A stretch of 64,000 nt of DNA from Podocnemis expansa. Its lineage: Eukaryota > Chordata > Testudines > Podocnemididae. The notes beneath the pieces are model-generated. The model saw nothing but the letters and a program-made list of their open reading frames with translations, had not been told where the DNA came from and ran no database searches. A program made the position numbers and the translations under genes. The stretch is taken from assembly GCA_007922195.1 (NCBI GenBank), contig ML682014.1, positions 4,614,631 to 4,678,630 on the forward strand, in the 5' to 3' direction. Within the stretch, counting starts at the first letter, position 1; every line of letters begins with the position of its first letter. Below, one piece after another: positions 1 through 11,675 of the stretch.

Positions 1-231
1 GGCCGTTTGCACATGTTGTTTCGAAACAACACCATTGTTTCAAACAACTGTTTCGGAACAACATGTCCAAACAGCCTTATTTCGAAATAACCATTTTGAA
101 ATGACAGCTGTTTTGATAGCAGGCTTTCCCTTAATTCGAATTAACATTTTGTTAATTCGAATTAACTTATTTCGAAATAACTCATTTCAAAATTCTTATT
201 TTGAAATAACGTTGTGTGTGTAGATGTAGCC
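1..231. mobile_element. TCGA-palindrome MITE, left end cut by window
   Basis: Non-autonomous DNA transposon. It consists of serial short palindromes such as TTATTTCGAAATAA and TTAATTCGAATTAA and ends at 231 with the terminal motif TAGATGTAGCC. The interior matches 49140-49351 nearly block for block, including the shared phrase ATAGCAGGCTTTCCC. The left terminus lies outside the window, so the target-site duplication cannot be checked. It has no coding capacity; the open frame across 35-223 only reflects the lack of stops in the repeated words. Confidence 0.8.
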
Positions 232-767
232 AAATTGACTAGTATTATTTCTTTAACATTTTAAATAGTCTTCTTCTCTTAGGATCAGTCTCTCTATCAT
301 GCAGCTTAGATAGATTTTTGATCAAGCTCTCTTGAGTGCTTCAAAGGGGGGCAATTGGAGCAGGATGCATTCTGTGTAGCTGGGTGGGAAATGCACCTCA
401 TTTACTATAATGCAAAAGAGATCACATAAATTTTCTCACTTCAGTGCTAAATGTACATTTACCTTTTTTCTTAAGAATGCTTTTTTGATTCAAGGCTTCT
501 GAGAAAGAACTCTTTCACTCTCCTTTTTGCCTTTCTGGTCTGGACACTCCATCAGCAGAATTGCAATGACAAGAGTTCATCGAAATGTGAATTACTTGCA
601 TCTGAGGATCACCTCAGCAGACAACAACCCCAAATACGTCTTTCCCGCAGTTTTGCTTTACAGCTCTGCAGTCTACTCAGGTCTTAATGAGGTAAAAGAG
701 AAAAACCATTTATTTTAAATCAACAATTAACTTCCATGGTGCTTGAACAATGAGAAAACATTGACTC

Positions 768-849
768 TTACAGACTTAAAGATGTCCTCATTTGGCAATA
801 ATGATTGTTGACTTACAGACTTAAAGATGTCCTCATTTGGCAGTAATGA
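768..849. repeat. Direct duplication, about 37 bp, 45-bp period
   Basis: The segment beginning TTACAGACTTAAAGATGTCC occurs at 768-804 and again at 813-849. The two copies differ at a single A/G position. It is a local tandem duplication with an 8-bp spacer. Confidence 0.85.
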
Positions 850-2235
850 CTGAAATTTCATGGATGCTATTAGATTAGTTTCATGCTGAACGGAGGTTAT
901 TTGCAAACATACTCCCTTCCATTCTGCTTGTCTTGTACCAAGGGTTTAAACTAAATTCATTTTGAGTTAGCATGATGTGTTCCATGTCACACACAGTGAC
1001 ACTGAGAAAGTTTGATAATTACAAGAAGGAAGGAAAACTGCCTGGTTGGTAGAGAGAAATTATGGTTTGAAAGGCTTTTTGCACTGGAGGAGTTAAAATG
1101 ACTTAACCACTATAGTCACAGCTCACTCAAGGGTGCCTAATGGTCAAAATGTGTATAAATGAGAAAGACAGACAGGAAAATAGAGTGTATGGACTGGGAG
1201 GGAAAGAAATAAAGTTGATAAGCAGAGTACTTAATGACAATCTTCCTCTACAACTCTATCTCCATAGTTTTACTGTGGAAACATAATGGTGTAGAAGAAT
1301 CATATAATCATAGAAAGAAGATTACATGAGGAAGTTTATATTCAGAATATAATGCCTTCTCTTCATAATAAAATCTTTAGTAACAGATTTAAACATAACC
1401 AACATTAAACACACTGCTAACAATAGTTACTAAGTACCATACACATCAATCCTATGCATAGTTATGCATCATAAAACCAATAATGAGTCAGATGCCCTAT
1501 ATCATTTACACAATATGTATGCCTTATGCTGCCAGTACAAAAGGTACCAAAAGATGTTTAAATGGAACATACTGAAAGGAACAGTGACTAAAACATTACT
1601 AAAAGAGGCTTAAACTAACATTGTTATTCCCATAGGAAGCAAGGATTATTATAGTTTTCCTGCTGAAAGTGAATTTACTATCTGATATTTATTACAGTTT
1701 ACTTGAGTCTAGATTGTGTGTTTTAAGTCACATCCTACATAAGGAGTTATTCCATCTCATGGAGCTGAGGGAGTATTTAGGGCATTGTCTCACATAAGTG
1801 GATGGCCTTGTGGACCATCTTAATAACATGAAAGGCAGGGGTGGTGCAATATGCAGTATTCCTTATCCTAAACACTTGGAAGAAGATCTGATAGGCATTT
1901 AGGGGGCAGAACCATTCTTCTAACTACTCCTAACTCATCCATGTCTTCTTTCCAGTGAGTTCCTCAGACAGAAGGAAAGAAATCATTAGCAGGATCTGCA
2001 CTCCCTTGAGCAAAGGGGCCACACTCAGATTCAGATTCACTGATCCTTTTTCAGCCAGGAAGGAAAAAGATCTGATAAACACACACTTCTTTATACACAT
2101 AAATAACTAATATAGTCAAAATCAGTATATGGTTGGTCTCCAGTTAAATGTTCCACTGATGAAGTTTGCAGATTTTAGCAGAGTGTAAGCAATAAAAATG
2201 TAATTACATATATATCTAACACATTACAAAATCAA

Positions 2236-2306
2236 AGGCCCAGATCTCAAAGGTATTGAGGTTCTCCAGTGAGAGGTAGGCACAGACCTTTGGAAACCTG
2301 GGCCAA
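2236..2306. repeat. Palindromic dispersed repeat (GGCCCAGATCTCAAAGGT type)
   Basis: The segment begins GGCCCAGATCTCAAAGGT and ends ACCTTTGGAAACCTGGGCC, so its ends are imperfect inverted repeats. I recognise the style as a common old reptile repeat in which a '...CAGATCCTCAAAGGTATTTAGG...' arm faces its complement. The copy is diverged. Confidence 0.55.
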
Positions 2307-4074
2307 AGTCATCCTTTGCCTGGAGAAAGCAGGTGATATTCTGGTAGCAAGGAGACTCATAGACTGTGTCATTAAATAGTTGGCAAGAGGAAGGATGGCC
2401 TTGGGTATATGTTACAAGAGTGGGAGAAGAAGAAGAGCGTAGGAAAGTGATATGGCTAGCTGTGCCACACTGGCAAATCTGTAATTAAGCTTGCTCATCT
2501 GATAATATTAATATACATAATTCCTTCCTAAGTTAGCTGATAAGCTCTATTAATGCTTGAAAATTGTGTTGAGTACTTTGAAAACACTTGAAGGTGCTAT
2601 GTACAAGCAAATTATCATTTTGTGTAGTTTCTACTCACCATTGCAGTGGTTTTACAGTAAAACAAAAACTAATTTGATTTCCCCACTTACAATGTACTCC
2701 CCCAGTAAACACCAGGAGGATTTTTTTTTTCTTTTTCACTCTCTTTCAATGGTTCTTTATATTTCCCATTTGTATGTAGTACATGGTTTTTTGGGGGCTG
2801 GGAGATTTCACCTGACCCAAAGCCAGAAGTCAAAGCTTGAAGTCAACTTGACTCAGCTTCATATTAGGTCTCTGAATCCGAGGGACATAAAATATTCATT
2901 CAAATGACAGAATTATAGCATATATTAATTCCATATGTATATAAGATTATTGAGTAAAACGGGTCCACGTTGCTAAGTTACATAGAAAAGCACAGTAAAC
3001 TAACCTCATTGTAGCTAAATTTAAATACAGTTGCAATCAGTATATCAACATTAATGCATTTTGCCTCATTTTAATAAGTACAAATTTCATTTACTTTAGC
3101 ATTAGCTGATATGCATTGAATGAGTTTGCTCCATAGACTTCAGTCCAGGAAAATGCTTAAGGCTATGCAAAAAGATAGTTTCCGGTGTTCTGTACAGTTG
3201 AAGAGACTCTTTCATGGTGAAAGACAAGTGCTCTGCAGTCCCATATTAATCAGATTTGATGCAAGACTGCCAAGCAAACAGATAAACTGGAATACTGATG
3301 GCGAAGTGTGAGACATAGACATATGTGTGATGGCTGTTTCTTGACAGTGGATCACCCTGAGACTGGAATTGCTCTTCTGAAGAAAATGGATGTGTCCCTG
3401 GAAGAAGCAAGAATGAGAGTTCACATATGACCAAGCTCTGAGTACCAGTAAGCATGGGATACAGATTTTACCAGTTGATATTGCAGCTGCTCTACTGAGA
3501 CCTGGTGACTATGTCACAGGCCAGGAGCAGTGAAGTTAAACAGTAAACAGAGACCATGATCCTTTGTTCCTCAGTGACATTAGAAAAAAGATTGAACTTG
3601 TCTCTTGACTAAGATTCATTTTTCCATGAGAAACTATTCTGTATGGAGTATTTAAACATGCATGTGTTTTAAACAATTCAGATTTTGCTGCAGGGCCCAC
3701 ATTTTACTGTAAACATCAAGGGATGGTCTAAAGGAAGAATGCTAAAAATCACAGATCTGTTAAAATGCAGAGATAGGAGGAGCATCTTTGTCAAATGAAG
3801 GAGTCCTGAAAAGTTGCTGTACTTTTTCAGTCAATAGGGTTGATCTTTGCAAATCTATATGCATCATATTTCAAAAAAGTGATAACAAAGATAGAGACAT
3901 TCTCATCTAAACATATTGCTGGTTACTGCTTTATTCCAATTTTATGCTGGTGTAACTACCTGCAGAATTATATTTGCATAAAGCTAGTATAATACTATGG
4001 TGAGTCAGGACTGTTATCCCCACCAAGTCGCTTGAAAATCATACACCCTATTACAAATGCCTAATACAGACTTT

Positions 4075-4799
4075 GGCTACGTCTACATTGCTTAGCATTT
4101 TTGAAAAAAACTTTTTTTTGAAAAAAATTATTTCAAAATATATTTGAAATAATGATCTCAAAATAACTTTCTTCAAAAATGCTATTTTGGGAGAACAGTC
4201 TGGGGATTGCTTCTTGTCCCGAAATACCGCTTTTTTTTTTTCGAAAGTGAAAATCTACACCAGACTTTCTTTTTTGAAAAAAAGCAAGGCAATGGAAAAG
4301 ATAGGCAGGCTTTTTTGGAAAAAAGCCTTTGCCACATCCAGCGATGGATTTTTTTGTAAAAGCTATCTCAAAAAAAGGCTATTTTTCAAAATGTAATGAG
4401 GTTTAGCGTTGCCAAAAAAGCACGCCGGTATTTCGAGATACCAGCGCACTTTTTCAAAAAAGCTAAACCAGGCGGCTTTTTTGAAATAAAAAGCCTTTTT
4501 TGACGTAGCTTTTTCAAAAAAAGCCATCACTGAACATTGGAAAGGCTTTTTTTGAAAAAGCCTGCCTATCTTTTCCATTGCCTTGCTTTTATTCAAAAAA
4601 GAAAGTCTGGTGTAGACTTTCACTTTTGAAAAAAAAAAAAGCTGTGGTAGTATTTCAGGACAAGCAGCGGCCCTTGGACCATTCTCCCAAAATAGCATTT
4701 TTGAAAAAAGTTATTTTGGGATAATTATTTTGAATACATTTTGAAATAATTTTTTCAAAAAAAGGTTTTTTGAAAATGGTAAGTAATGTAGATATAGCC
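4075..4799. mobile_element. Foldback MITE, full-length 725-bp palindrome
   Basis: The element runs from GGCTACGTCTACATTGCTTA to the matching inverted end TAAGTAATGTAGATATAGCC. The arms (about 4075-4436 and 4437-4799) are imperfect reverse complements throughout. They meet at a central palindrome, GGTATTTCGAGATACC (about 4427-4442), so there is almost no loop. The interior is made of TTTTTTGAAAAAA-type words, an A/T version of a TCGA-centred palindrome. Flanking 3-mers (TTT left, AAT right) do not match, so the duplication is decayed or absent. Frames at 4187-4396 (+) and 4363-4698 (-) give near-identical peptides because they read the two arms; neither is a gene. Confidence 0.85.
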
Positions 4800-5030
4800 A
4801 ATGAGAAAAGCACTGGTTATCTTACAGACAAAGATGACTAATTTTCTGAAATCCTCAGGCTTTTCTGAGATCCTTGGACTTTTAGTCTTCAATCTTTTAT
4901 TTCACACTCCCAGATCTCCTCCTAAATACATAATATTTTTTCATTCCCTCAGACATCCTAAATATTTCATAAGTTTTCTACAAATGTCAAACACAAAGAG
5001 TTAACACTTCAACAAACATTTGAGAGAGAG

Positions 5031-5056
5031 AAAAAAAAAAAAAACAAAAAAAAAAA
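5031..5056. repeat. A-rich simple tract
   Basis: A run of about 14 A, one C, then 11 A, following a short (GA)n stretch. No retrocopy body was recognised upstream. Confidence 0.8.
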
Positions 5057-7833
5057 CTTCCCCAGGTCTCAGATGAGAACTCCAGTATTGCTTTCTTCTT
5101 GAAAAATAGCTGAGATGATAGTTCTATTAGCTATCAATAAGTATAGTTATATCAGAGATATTCAAACAGTTTTGAATGTTCAAAATTTCAATGCAAATGT
5201 TTTGTAAATACCTTTAAAAATTTACTGAACATGTTACTGTTTTTTCTATCAGCAGAAGTAGAGGTTGAAATTTTTCAAAAAAATTGAAATTTTAAGAAAT
5301 AGTTTTCAGCCATCTCAAACCTCTACATATAGCTCTAGACACATATTTTCAGTGGTGGAAAATAATGGTTTTATGATGTTTCTTCAGTGCAGTCAAAGTA
5401 CAATATTCCTCCAAGGCATCATTTCTCTGCTGTTGAATCTATTAGACCTTACAATTCTGAGTAGTGTAGACTCTCATAGAGACTGAGGGGAGAGATATGC
5501 ATTTCACCAGTGACATGTGGAAAAGCAATCAGACACTGAATTACATGGCTGTCACTGTCCATTTACCTTCTTTATCAGTACTCACTGTAAGCTCTTGCAA
5601 GGCACCACTGAAAATGAAAATGCTGTACAGTGTAGGACAAATATTTGAAAGAAATTATTTACTAGGTTTATTGAGGCCCTTTTTCTGTTAGCAGTTTAAC
5701 TGCAAAGACGTGGCAGATTTTATACAAATATGTTCATTGTTTGTAGTTGTTTCATGGTGCCCCCCCTCGGAATATTTTCCATTCCAGGGACTGATCTCAA
5801 ATGATTTGGGAGTGTTTAGTATTCATGATTCACTATTTATTCTGTGATTGGTCACCTGCTCACCTGGTATTGATTCAGGTCTTTGATCAAATGGACTAAG
5901 ATTATAAACAGAAGTATCCCAAGAAATCATTGAAATTTCCAAATCTCCCAAGGAGAGATTGAGTGGGCAAGATAGTACACTTGAGAAAAACAAAGCAGAG
6001 GTCTAGAGAATTTTAATGCATTAAAATGCTTCATGACCTCATTTGCACAAGAAATAAGTATTATGTTAGACTATATATGTGGCTCTTGAATTTAATAATA
6101 TCTGCTGTATAGTAAGAGAGGGAAAGACTAGCCATATGTATTGTCTTTTTAATATACTTCATACTGTTTTCCTTTTCATAATCACATCAAGTAATCATGT
6201 CTGTGCATATCTATCTACGTATAGTTCTAGCTATGAAGGTGGCAGACAGATTTACCTTATCAGAACTTTGTCAGAGGATTGAGCAAGTCCATTGTTACAG
6301 AAAAGCAGTAGCAGGTACCATTTCACCATAAGCTGTTAAAGCATTCACTATTCTTCCTTTTTAAACAATTTCAAATGTACGTAGAGTATCTTTAAGTACC
6401 TCCATATTGCTCTTATTAGGGTTGATGTTTATTTTTATGACTCAAATAATGAAGAGGTTTCATTTTTCTTTGGGACAAATCAGAAATATATTAAAATTAA
6501 TGTAAAATCACACATGGGACAATAAATGAATTACTTTGTTACATATCAAGACATTGATGCACACTTCTCAGGATCATTCAGTGCCAAGAAACGAGACAGA
6601 CCAGATCATATTATGAAAAGATTTAAAACTTGAAATAGAATCTGGGCAATATTTAAAGAAACTAACAATGTATCTATAATTTTCATTTAATTACGTGTTT
6701 CTTCTATTGTTCCTATAAAATTTCTCCTTTGTCACTTTCAACAAAAAAACTTATTTAAAATAATGTTTACCAACATAATAATTAAGTCAGCTATTCACAT
6801 AAGTAATTACATAAATCTCTAGCAGTGTCTATCAATCTTTTATTTAGAAAATATCATGGGTTATAAATACTGCTTAGGCAAATATTATAGCTATAGCATG
6901 AAATAACTGACCTTTCCCAAAGCTTTTTCCATTAACAGCATAGAATTTGATGGAATAAGTCATAATGATTTTAGCTTTGTCTTCAGAAATGAATAAAGGA
7001 TGATCGCTTTCTGTACAGATAAGCACTTAGTGTCCTCTGCAGCTGATGAACAACCCCCAAAACTAGATGGTACCCTAGAGACTGTAAAAAGAGACAGGAT
7101 TATCTATTTCAACCTCTTTCCTTGTCCTTTTTCACTGACCCTTAACCACTAAGGACCTTTGACTGCAAAACAGAGAGTAGCTTGGTAATGTATCTTGCGG
7201 AACCAAATCTGCTACTCTGATTATTTTCATTTTCTACTTTGCAAGTTCCAGGTAACTGTTTTACCCAAAAACTTGAAAACAATGACCTATTTGATGATGG
7301 ACATTATGATTTAAATTTATTTGAGAAAAACATCCTGTAATTAAAAGTCAATTTTCTTTATATTATTTATTTAAAATGCAGTGCACCTCAAGTGAATTTC
7401 CCTGAAATTTCAGTTTCACTGAAATTGTCCAGTGAAGTTACTTACCAAGGAATGATAACAAAGATATGTTTGTGAGGAAGAGGCTGTGTGAATTGTTAAT
7501 AACAGGGCTCCAGGAGATGCAGAGACTGGCAGCATGTTGTCTATACAAAATTAAACTTTCTGGTGCCTTTTTATGTATGTCTTCAGGAACAGATCATATT
7601 AGCCAAAGAAGGAAAGGACCTGTAAGACCATCAGTCTTCTGAGCACAGTAAAGTTCTCTGTAGAATATTTGCTAATTCTTTATTTAGTTCACTTTTCAGC
7701 ATCTTAACTGAGTATCCTTTTGCACTTTTGTGGGAAGATTCTTGTATAATGTAATTGCAAAACTCAGAAATTATTTCCCTTCTGTTTATTCTAAGTTCTC
7801 CTTGTTTTAATTTCATCATTTTGTTTACAGTCA

Positions 7834-7904
7834 TTGGCCCAGGTCAGTTCCCACTGAAGTTATTGGAAAACATCCCACTGACTTCAGTAGAAGCCAGATC
7901 AGAT
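7834..7904. repeat. Short dispersed inverted-repeat fragment (CACTGACTTCAGT type)
   Basis: The segment contains GCCCAGGTCAGTTCCCACTG followed by CCCACTGACTTCAGTAGAAG and ends near CCAGATCAGATC. It is a diverged copy of the dispersed module in which a 'TTGACTTCA' block faces 'TGAAGTCAA'. Related copies lie at 9008-9070 and 49561-49628. Confidence 0.5.
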
Positions 7905-9007
7905 CTGTATCTACTAGTCTCCCTTTGGAATTTATGCCCTCCTCACACCTATAGAGCCACTCCTTCATCATCATTTGGCCTACCATACTCCTTTATGTGA
8001 AAGTATCAGCTTTCATTGTAAACACAAAAGATATTTGTGTCAACAAATTAAGCACCAAGAAATTGGCTTGGGCCACATATACCTTTGGTCTCATCTAAGT
8101 AAGTCATTCTATAGTGTACATAATCAGAAGGCTCGTTTAAAAAAGAATTAAAGTAATTGTCTTCTGTAATTATATGGAAGAACATGAACTCAGGAAAACT
8201 TCAAACTCACTTTGTGATACCAACACTGGCAACAAAATGATGAAAGAAAAGTCTTTCACAACCATATATTACCCCATCAGTCAGTCAGCATTCAGGAGAA
8301 AAATTGACTTTGTCATGATATGGTTCTTAAAGCAAAAGTAATAAATTCTATACAAACAGCAAGGCTGCAGCGTGGCTAATTTATTCATTATCCACCCCTG
8401 AAAAATAATTAAGTCATGCTTTCTTTCCTGGTGCTTCATTACAGTTTAGCCTTTTTCTGCAGCAGTCAGTGACTGAATGCTTATTAAAATAAATTAGCTG
8501 CAAAACTTTTAACTCTGTCTTAGAGAAAACCTAATCCACTTTTCTAGTGGGAGCAACATTGATTAAATAAACCTAGTTTCATGCAGAGCAGACTAATTCC
8601 TTTAGCCACAGTTTCCAATCTTAGATCATGTTGTATTTGTATTAGTTTGGGCAATATATAATGAGCTGTGAGTTTATAACAGGTATTAACTTCTTTCTGA
8701 ATACATCTCATTTTTTTGTATTTAAATGAAACACCCACATTTCTCAGAAACACATATTTGAAAACTGTGCATTTTGTGTATTATATACACTTGTATTTCC
8801 TCAGACACACTATCAGATTGCAATTCTAATCTAGTTATTTTAGACAGGCTGACCTGTCATGAACTTGTTTTCTGTTATATGCAGTGAGCGTCCCTCATTA
8901 CAAAAGCCACTTTTGGAATCAAATAGTGTTCACCTCAAACCCGTACAAATCTTATTGTATCAGAACAGAAATGATGAATGGTGGCTTTCGAGAAATGATA
9001 GCAGAAC

Positions 9008-9070
9008 CTGATCCATAGGCCAGTGAAGTCAGTGGAAAAATTCCTGTTGAATTCAGTGGTCTTTGGATCA
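9008..9070. repeat. Short dispersed inverted-repeat fragment
   Basis: Reads CTGATCCATAGGCCAGTGAA, then TCCTGTTGAATTCAGTGG and CTTTGGATCA. GTGAAGTCAGTGG and TTGAATTCAGTGG are approximate inverted partners. Same module as 49561-49628. Confidence 0.5.
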
Positions 9071-9094
9071 AACTGACTGAATTAATATGATAGG

Positions 9095-9159
9095 ATTGAG
9101 CTCTATGTGATTAATTATAAAATTTACCATTGAGCTCTATGTGATTAACATAAAATTTA
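9095..9159. repeat. Tandem duplication, about 34-bp period
   Basis: ATTGAGCTCTATGTGATTAA followed by an AAAATTTA block occurs twice in tandem, starting at about 9095 and 9129. Small length differences separate the copies. Confidence 0.8.
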
Positions 9160-10832
9160 TTATATTTCATTTAACCTATAAGTTTACAGGTTTGTATTTT
9201 TTTCCCTAAAAAAAGACATAATTCCACCAATTAAGCAATTGTCAGCCAACCAATCTGTAATTGAGGCAATCTGCTGACTGGACAATCACATCACACACTC
9301 ATCTCTCCACACAGCAAAAGATTAGTAGGTTATATGTGATGTTCTTGCAGAGATTAAGTTATTATCATAATGAATTTGGGAAGAAATCCACTCTACTTTC
9401 TCCTCCAAGACCAAACTTAAATATTCAAGTTTGGTGCTGAGCAGCTCTTTAGCACTTAGACCTTCAGTTTCCGCTGCTCTGATTAGATACGTCTTGTGTG
9501 ATGGTGTGTCCCAAACCCCCATATTCAGTCATTCACTTTCTTTCTCTCCAGCTCATAAGGCACAAGTAGCAGAAGATTTTGGGGGGAAGGTTTAGGAAGG
9601 AAATTATTAATGTAGCTTAACTCCACTAGCTCTTTTTACTATCTGCCACATCTTCAGAAGAATATTTATAATATACATTTATGAAACAATCTGCTTGTTC
9701 ATGGTTGGCTTTTGTCCTGAAGCATGAAGGTGAGGTAGAAGAGAATTTCATCTGCTCTGGGAATGTGGCTCTAATAACAATGGGAGGAGGAAAATCTGGA
9801 AATACCGAGTTTTTCAGAGTATGAACTGTGTTCATCACCCAGGGTAACCTTCTGGGTAGGTATTCTGAAGAGTACTGATGGATAAGCACAGTCTGGCTCT
9901 TCCACCACCATCTTACTTTGTGGGGATGTTTCCTCTTCTGGACTGTCTGAGTCCTCTGAGACCTAAGACAACAGGATACAGGAATACAGGACTCTTCATG
10001 TTAAAGCTCGGGTCAAGAGATTTTGATTTTGCCCTGTTCATTTCCAGGCACAATTTCTCTTCTCTCTGAATTGGTCAGTGGCCGTCCTAAGTGCCATAGA
10101 CTCTTAAGTCCACAACATTCCATCTGACAGCTCCTCAAACATAGGCTGTCTTTTCAGAAATCCTCAGGTGCTGTTAAACTGGCAGGATAGGAAAACAATA
10201 TTATCCACATTGTCAGTCTTATCCTTTTTTCATTCACTTGCCCTCTCCTTTTCTCTCTTGCTCATTTTATTTTGGCCTGCATGGGGGAGAGAATGCAAAT
10301 ATGTCTATTTTGACAGAAAATTCTTCACCTGTAGACAGGAGCCCTCATCAGGGGCACAGCTAAGAGCGAGTGCTACCTCCTAGATTGAAAATGCCTTTGT
10401 TTTCTTCTGTTTACTGTATCTAGACCAAATAAATAACCTACATCTGATAACACTTCTTTATACTTAACAAAAATAGGTAAAAGAATAAATCAGCAGTCAG
10501 TACTTCATTGACAAGAGTCTTTCCAGCAGTATTTAATGTTTTTGATGTAATAGTTTATCCCACTAAGTTATACCTATAACTTGGGAGTGAAGAATGACAG
10601 AATTAAGGAGAGTTTATTTATGTTATTTATCTTGCTAAATATTCAGCCCTAGCATAAATTGGTTAAGAGTCAGTGAACAATTTTTAGTCAGCGGATTACA
10701 TGCTAATGTTTTCCTGGAAGTAGTCACCATTTATGGGTGGATAATACCCCCCTCTGTTAAATACCTGAAGTCTGTCTCTTTTATTTTTTTTTTTTAATTT
10801 CCAAAGGGATAGCTGTGTTAGTCTAGTCCAGC

Positions 10833-10885
10833 AAAAAACAAACAAACAAACAAACAAACAAACAAACAAACAAACAAACAAAAAA
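10833..10885. repeat. (CAAA)n microsatellite within pLTR
   Basis: About 11 tandem AAAC units. It lies where other copies have a short CAAACAAG-type segment between the outer terminus and the GGACTCCTTG block of the pLTR, so it looks like local expansion of element sequence. Confidence 0.85.
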
Positions 10886-10961
10886 CCCAAAAAACAAACA
10901 ACAAAATCCAAAACAAAACAAGGAGTCATGTGGCACTTTAAGACTAACAGATTTATTTTTC

Positions 10962-11002
10962 ACATGAGCTTTCGTGGGAGAAAATCTCACTTTGTCAGAT
11001 GC
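10962..11002 (-). ncRNA. Degenerate hammerhead motif in inverted pLTR
   Basis: On the minus strand this reads GCAT, then CTGACAA, a GTGAGA/TCTCCCAC hairpin, GAAA, then GCTCATGT. The CUGANGA box has its second G changed to A (CTGACAA). One stem II position and the last stem I base are also changed. It is the inverted counterpart of the intact motif at 11583-11623 and is predicted inactive by its core substitution. Confidence 0.6.
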
Positions 11003-11450
11003 TTTGAAGATGGGTGAACTTACAGAATGGACCCTGCAACAAACCATGCTGCCAAGTCTGCCCACATATGTGCACATCATAGGTCCTAATCAAGCCCGCT
11101 ACTCCATCAAAGGCTCATTTACCTGCTCATCTACTAATGTGATCTATGCCATCATGTACAAGAAATGCCTCAACACCTTAGACATTGGACGAACAGGACG
11201 ATCGCTGTGCAAAAGGATTAATGAACACAGAGCTGATATCAGAAATCACAGAACAAAGAAACCAGTTGCTGAGCATTTCCATCTTTCTAATCACTCAATA
11301 AATGATTTGTTAATGACCATCATCAGAGATGTAGCTGGGACATCAAGATTTCAAAGAGAAATAGCTGAACTCGAATTAATATGCAAGCTAAATTCTGTGA
11401 AAGCAGGACTTAATCGAGACTATGGGTTCTCTTCCCATTACAAGAGGTAA
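10974..11450 (+). pseudogene. PLE GIY-YIG endonuclease C-terminal remnant
   Basis: Penelope elements encode a reverse transcriptase followed by a GIY-YIG nuclease that cuts target DNA. Only the C-terminal part survives here, in one open frame of 158 codons. Residues 1-20 read antisense pLTR sequence and are not native. From about residue 21 it is PLE-like. CSSTNVIYAIMYKKC (about 50-64) is the Cys-containing GIY segment, with one Cys of the usual CxxC replaced by Tyr. DIGRTGRSLCKRINEHRADI (about 70-89) holds the YIG position as DIG plus the conserved Arg/His region. The frame continues through KPVAEHF and ends QREIAELELICKLNSVKAGL then DYGF. Loss of the reverse transcriptase and the YIG tyrosine make this a dead remnant, though it has no internal stop or frameshift. 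Confidence 0.8.
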
Positions 11451-11582
11451 TTTGACTTCAGGCTTCCCATGGTTTGAACCTACCAACTGCTCTGATTTGC
11501 TGTTACTGTATGACCTGATCCTATGTTTTACACCCCCTTGCATTTATTTTCATTCCATTCTGTAAGTTCACCCATCTTCAAA

Positions 11583-11623
11583 GCATCTGACGAAGTGGGA
11601 TTTTCTCCCACGAAAGCTCATGC
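11583..11623 (+). ncRNA. Stem-III-less hammerhead ribozyme motif, core intact
   Basis: Stem I 5' strand GCAT (11583-11586) is followed by CTGACGA (11587-11593), matching the CUGANGA box. One extra A (11594) precedes the stem II hairpin GTGGGA (11595-11600), loop TTTTC and TCCCAC (11606-11611). GAAA follows at 11612-11615, then GC and TC, with the expected cleavage after C11619. Stem I closes with ATGC (11620-11623). The usual stem III is missing, so only a self-complementary GC remains. Small hammerheads lacking stem III are known from Penelope pLTRs and are reported to cleave as dimers. The extra A is a departure from the textbook core. Activity is inferred, not shown. Confidence 0.7.
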
Positions 11624-11675
11624 ACAAAATAAGTCTGTTAGTCTTAAAGTGCCACATGACTCCTTGTTTTTTACA

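Larger units (their letters stand above)
232..4074. other. AT-rich non-coding stretch
   Basis: No exon-like frame, RNA gene or complete mobile element was recognised here. It holds a short tandem duplication (768-849) and a palindromic dispersed repeat (2236-2306). The frames at 527-718, 2557-2907 and 3120-3311 resemble nothing known to me and lack convincing splice context. Confidence 0.5.
4800..10798. other. AT-rich non-coding stretch
   Basis: No gene was recognised. It contains an A-rich tract (5031-5056), two short inverted-repeat fragments (7834-7904, 9008-9070) and a tandem duplication (9095-9159). The open frames here are short, not exon-like and unrelated to any family I know. Confidence 0.5.
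10799..11675 (+). mobile_element. 5'-truncated Penelope-like element with inverted pLTRs
   Basis: The copy begins with an antisense pLTR from TTCCAAAGGGATAGC, continues through a CAAA-rich tract, and switches at about 11030 to the sense strand of a PLE. The sense part holds a GIY-YIG endonuclease frame to 11450, then about 100 bp of 3' UTR, then a sense pLTR (about 11553-11668) ending GACTCCTTG. The reverse-transcriptase half is missing. The pLTR arms at about 10917-11030 and 11553-11668 are inverted relative to each other. pLTRs, inverted 5' segments and a C-terminal GIY-YIG domain are features of Penelope elements. I could not find a clear target-site duplication here; the left flank is a T-rich tract. 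Confidence 0.85.

Noticed and set aside
4187..4698. Two frames on opposite strands giving similar peptides (TRLSF and KAMEKIGRLF in both)
   Set aside because: They read the two inverted arms of the foldback MITE; the similarity comes from the palindrome, not from gene duplication.
10696..11080. Minus-strand frames with a run of LFVC repeats
   Set aside because: Translation of the (CAAA)n microsatellite and inverted pLTR.
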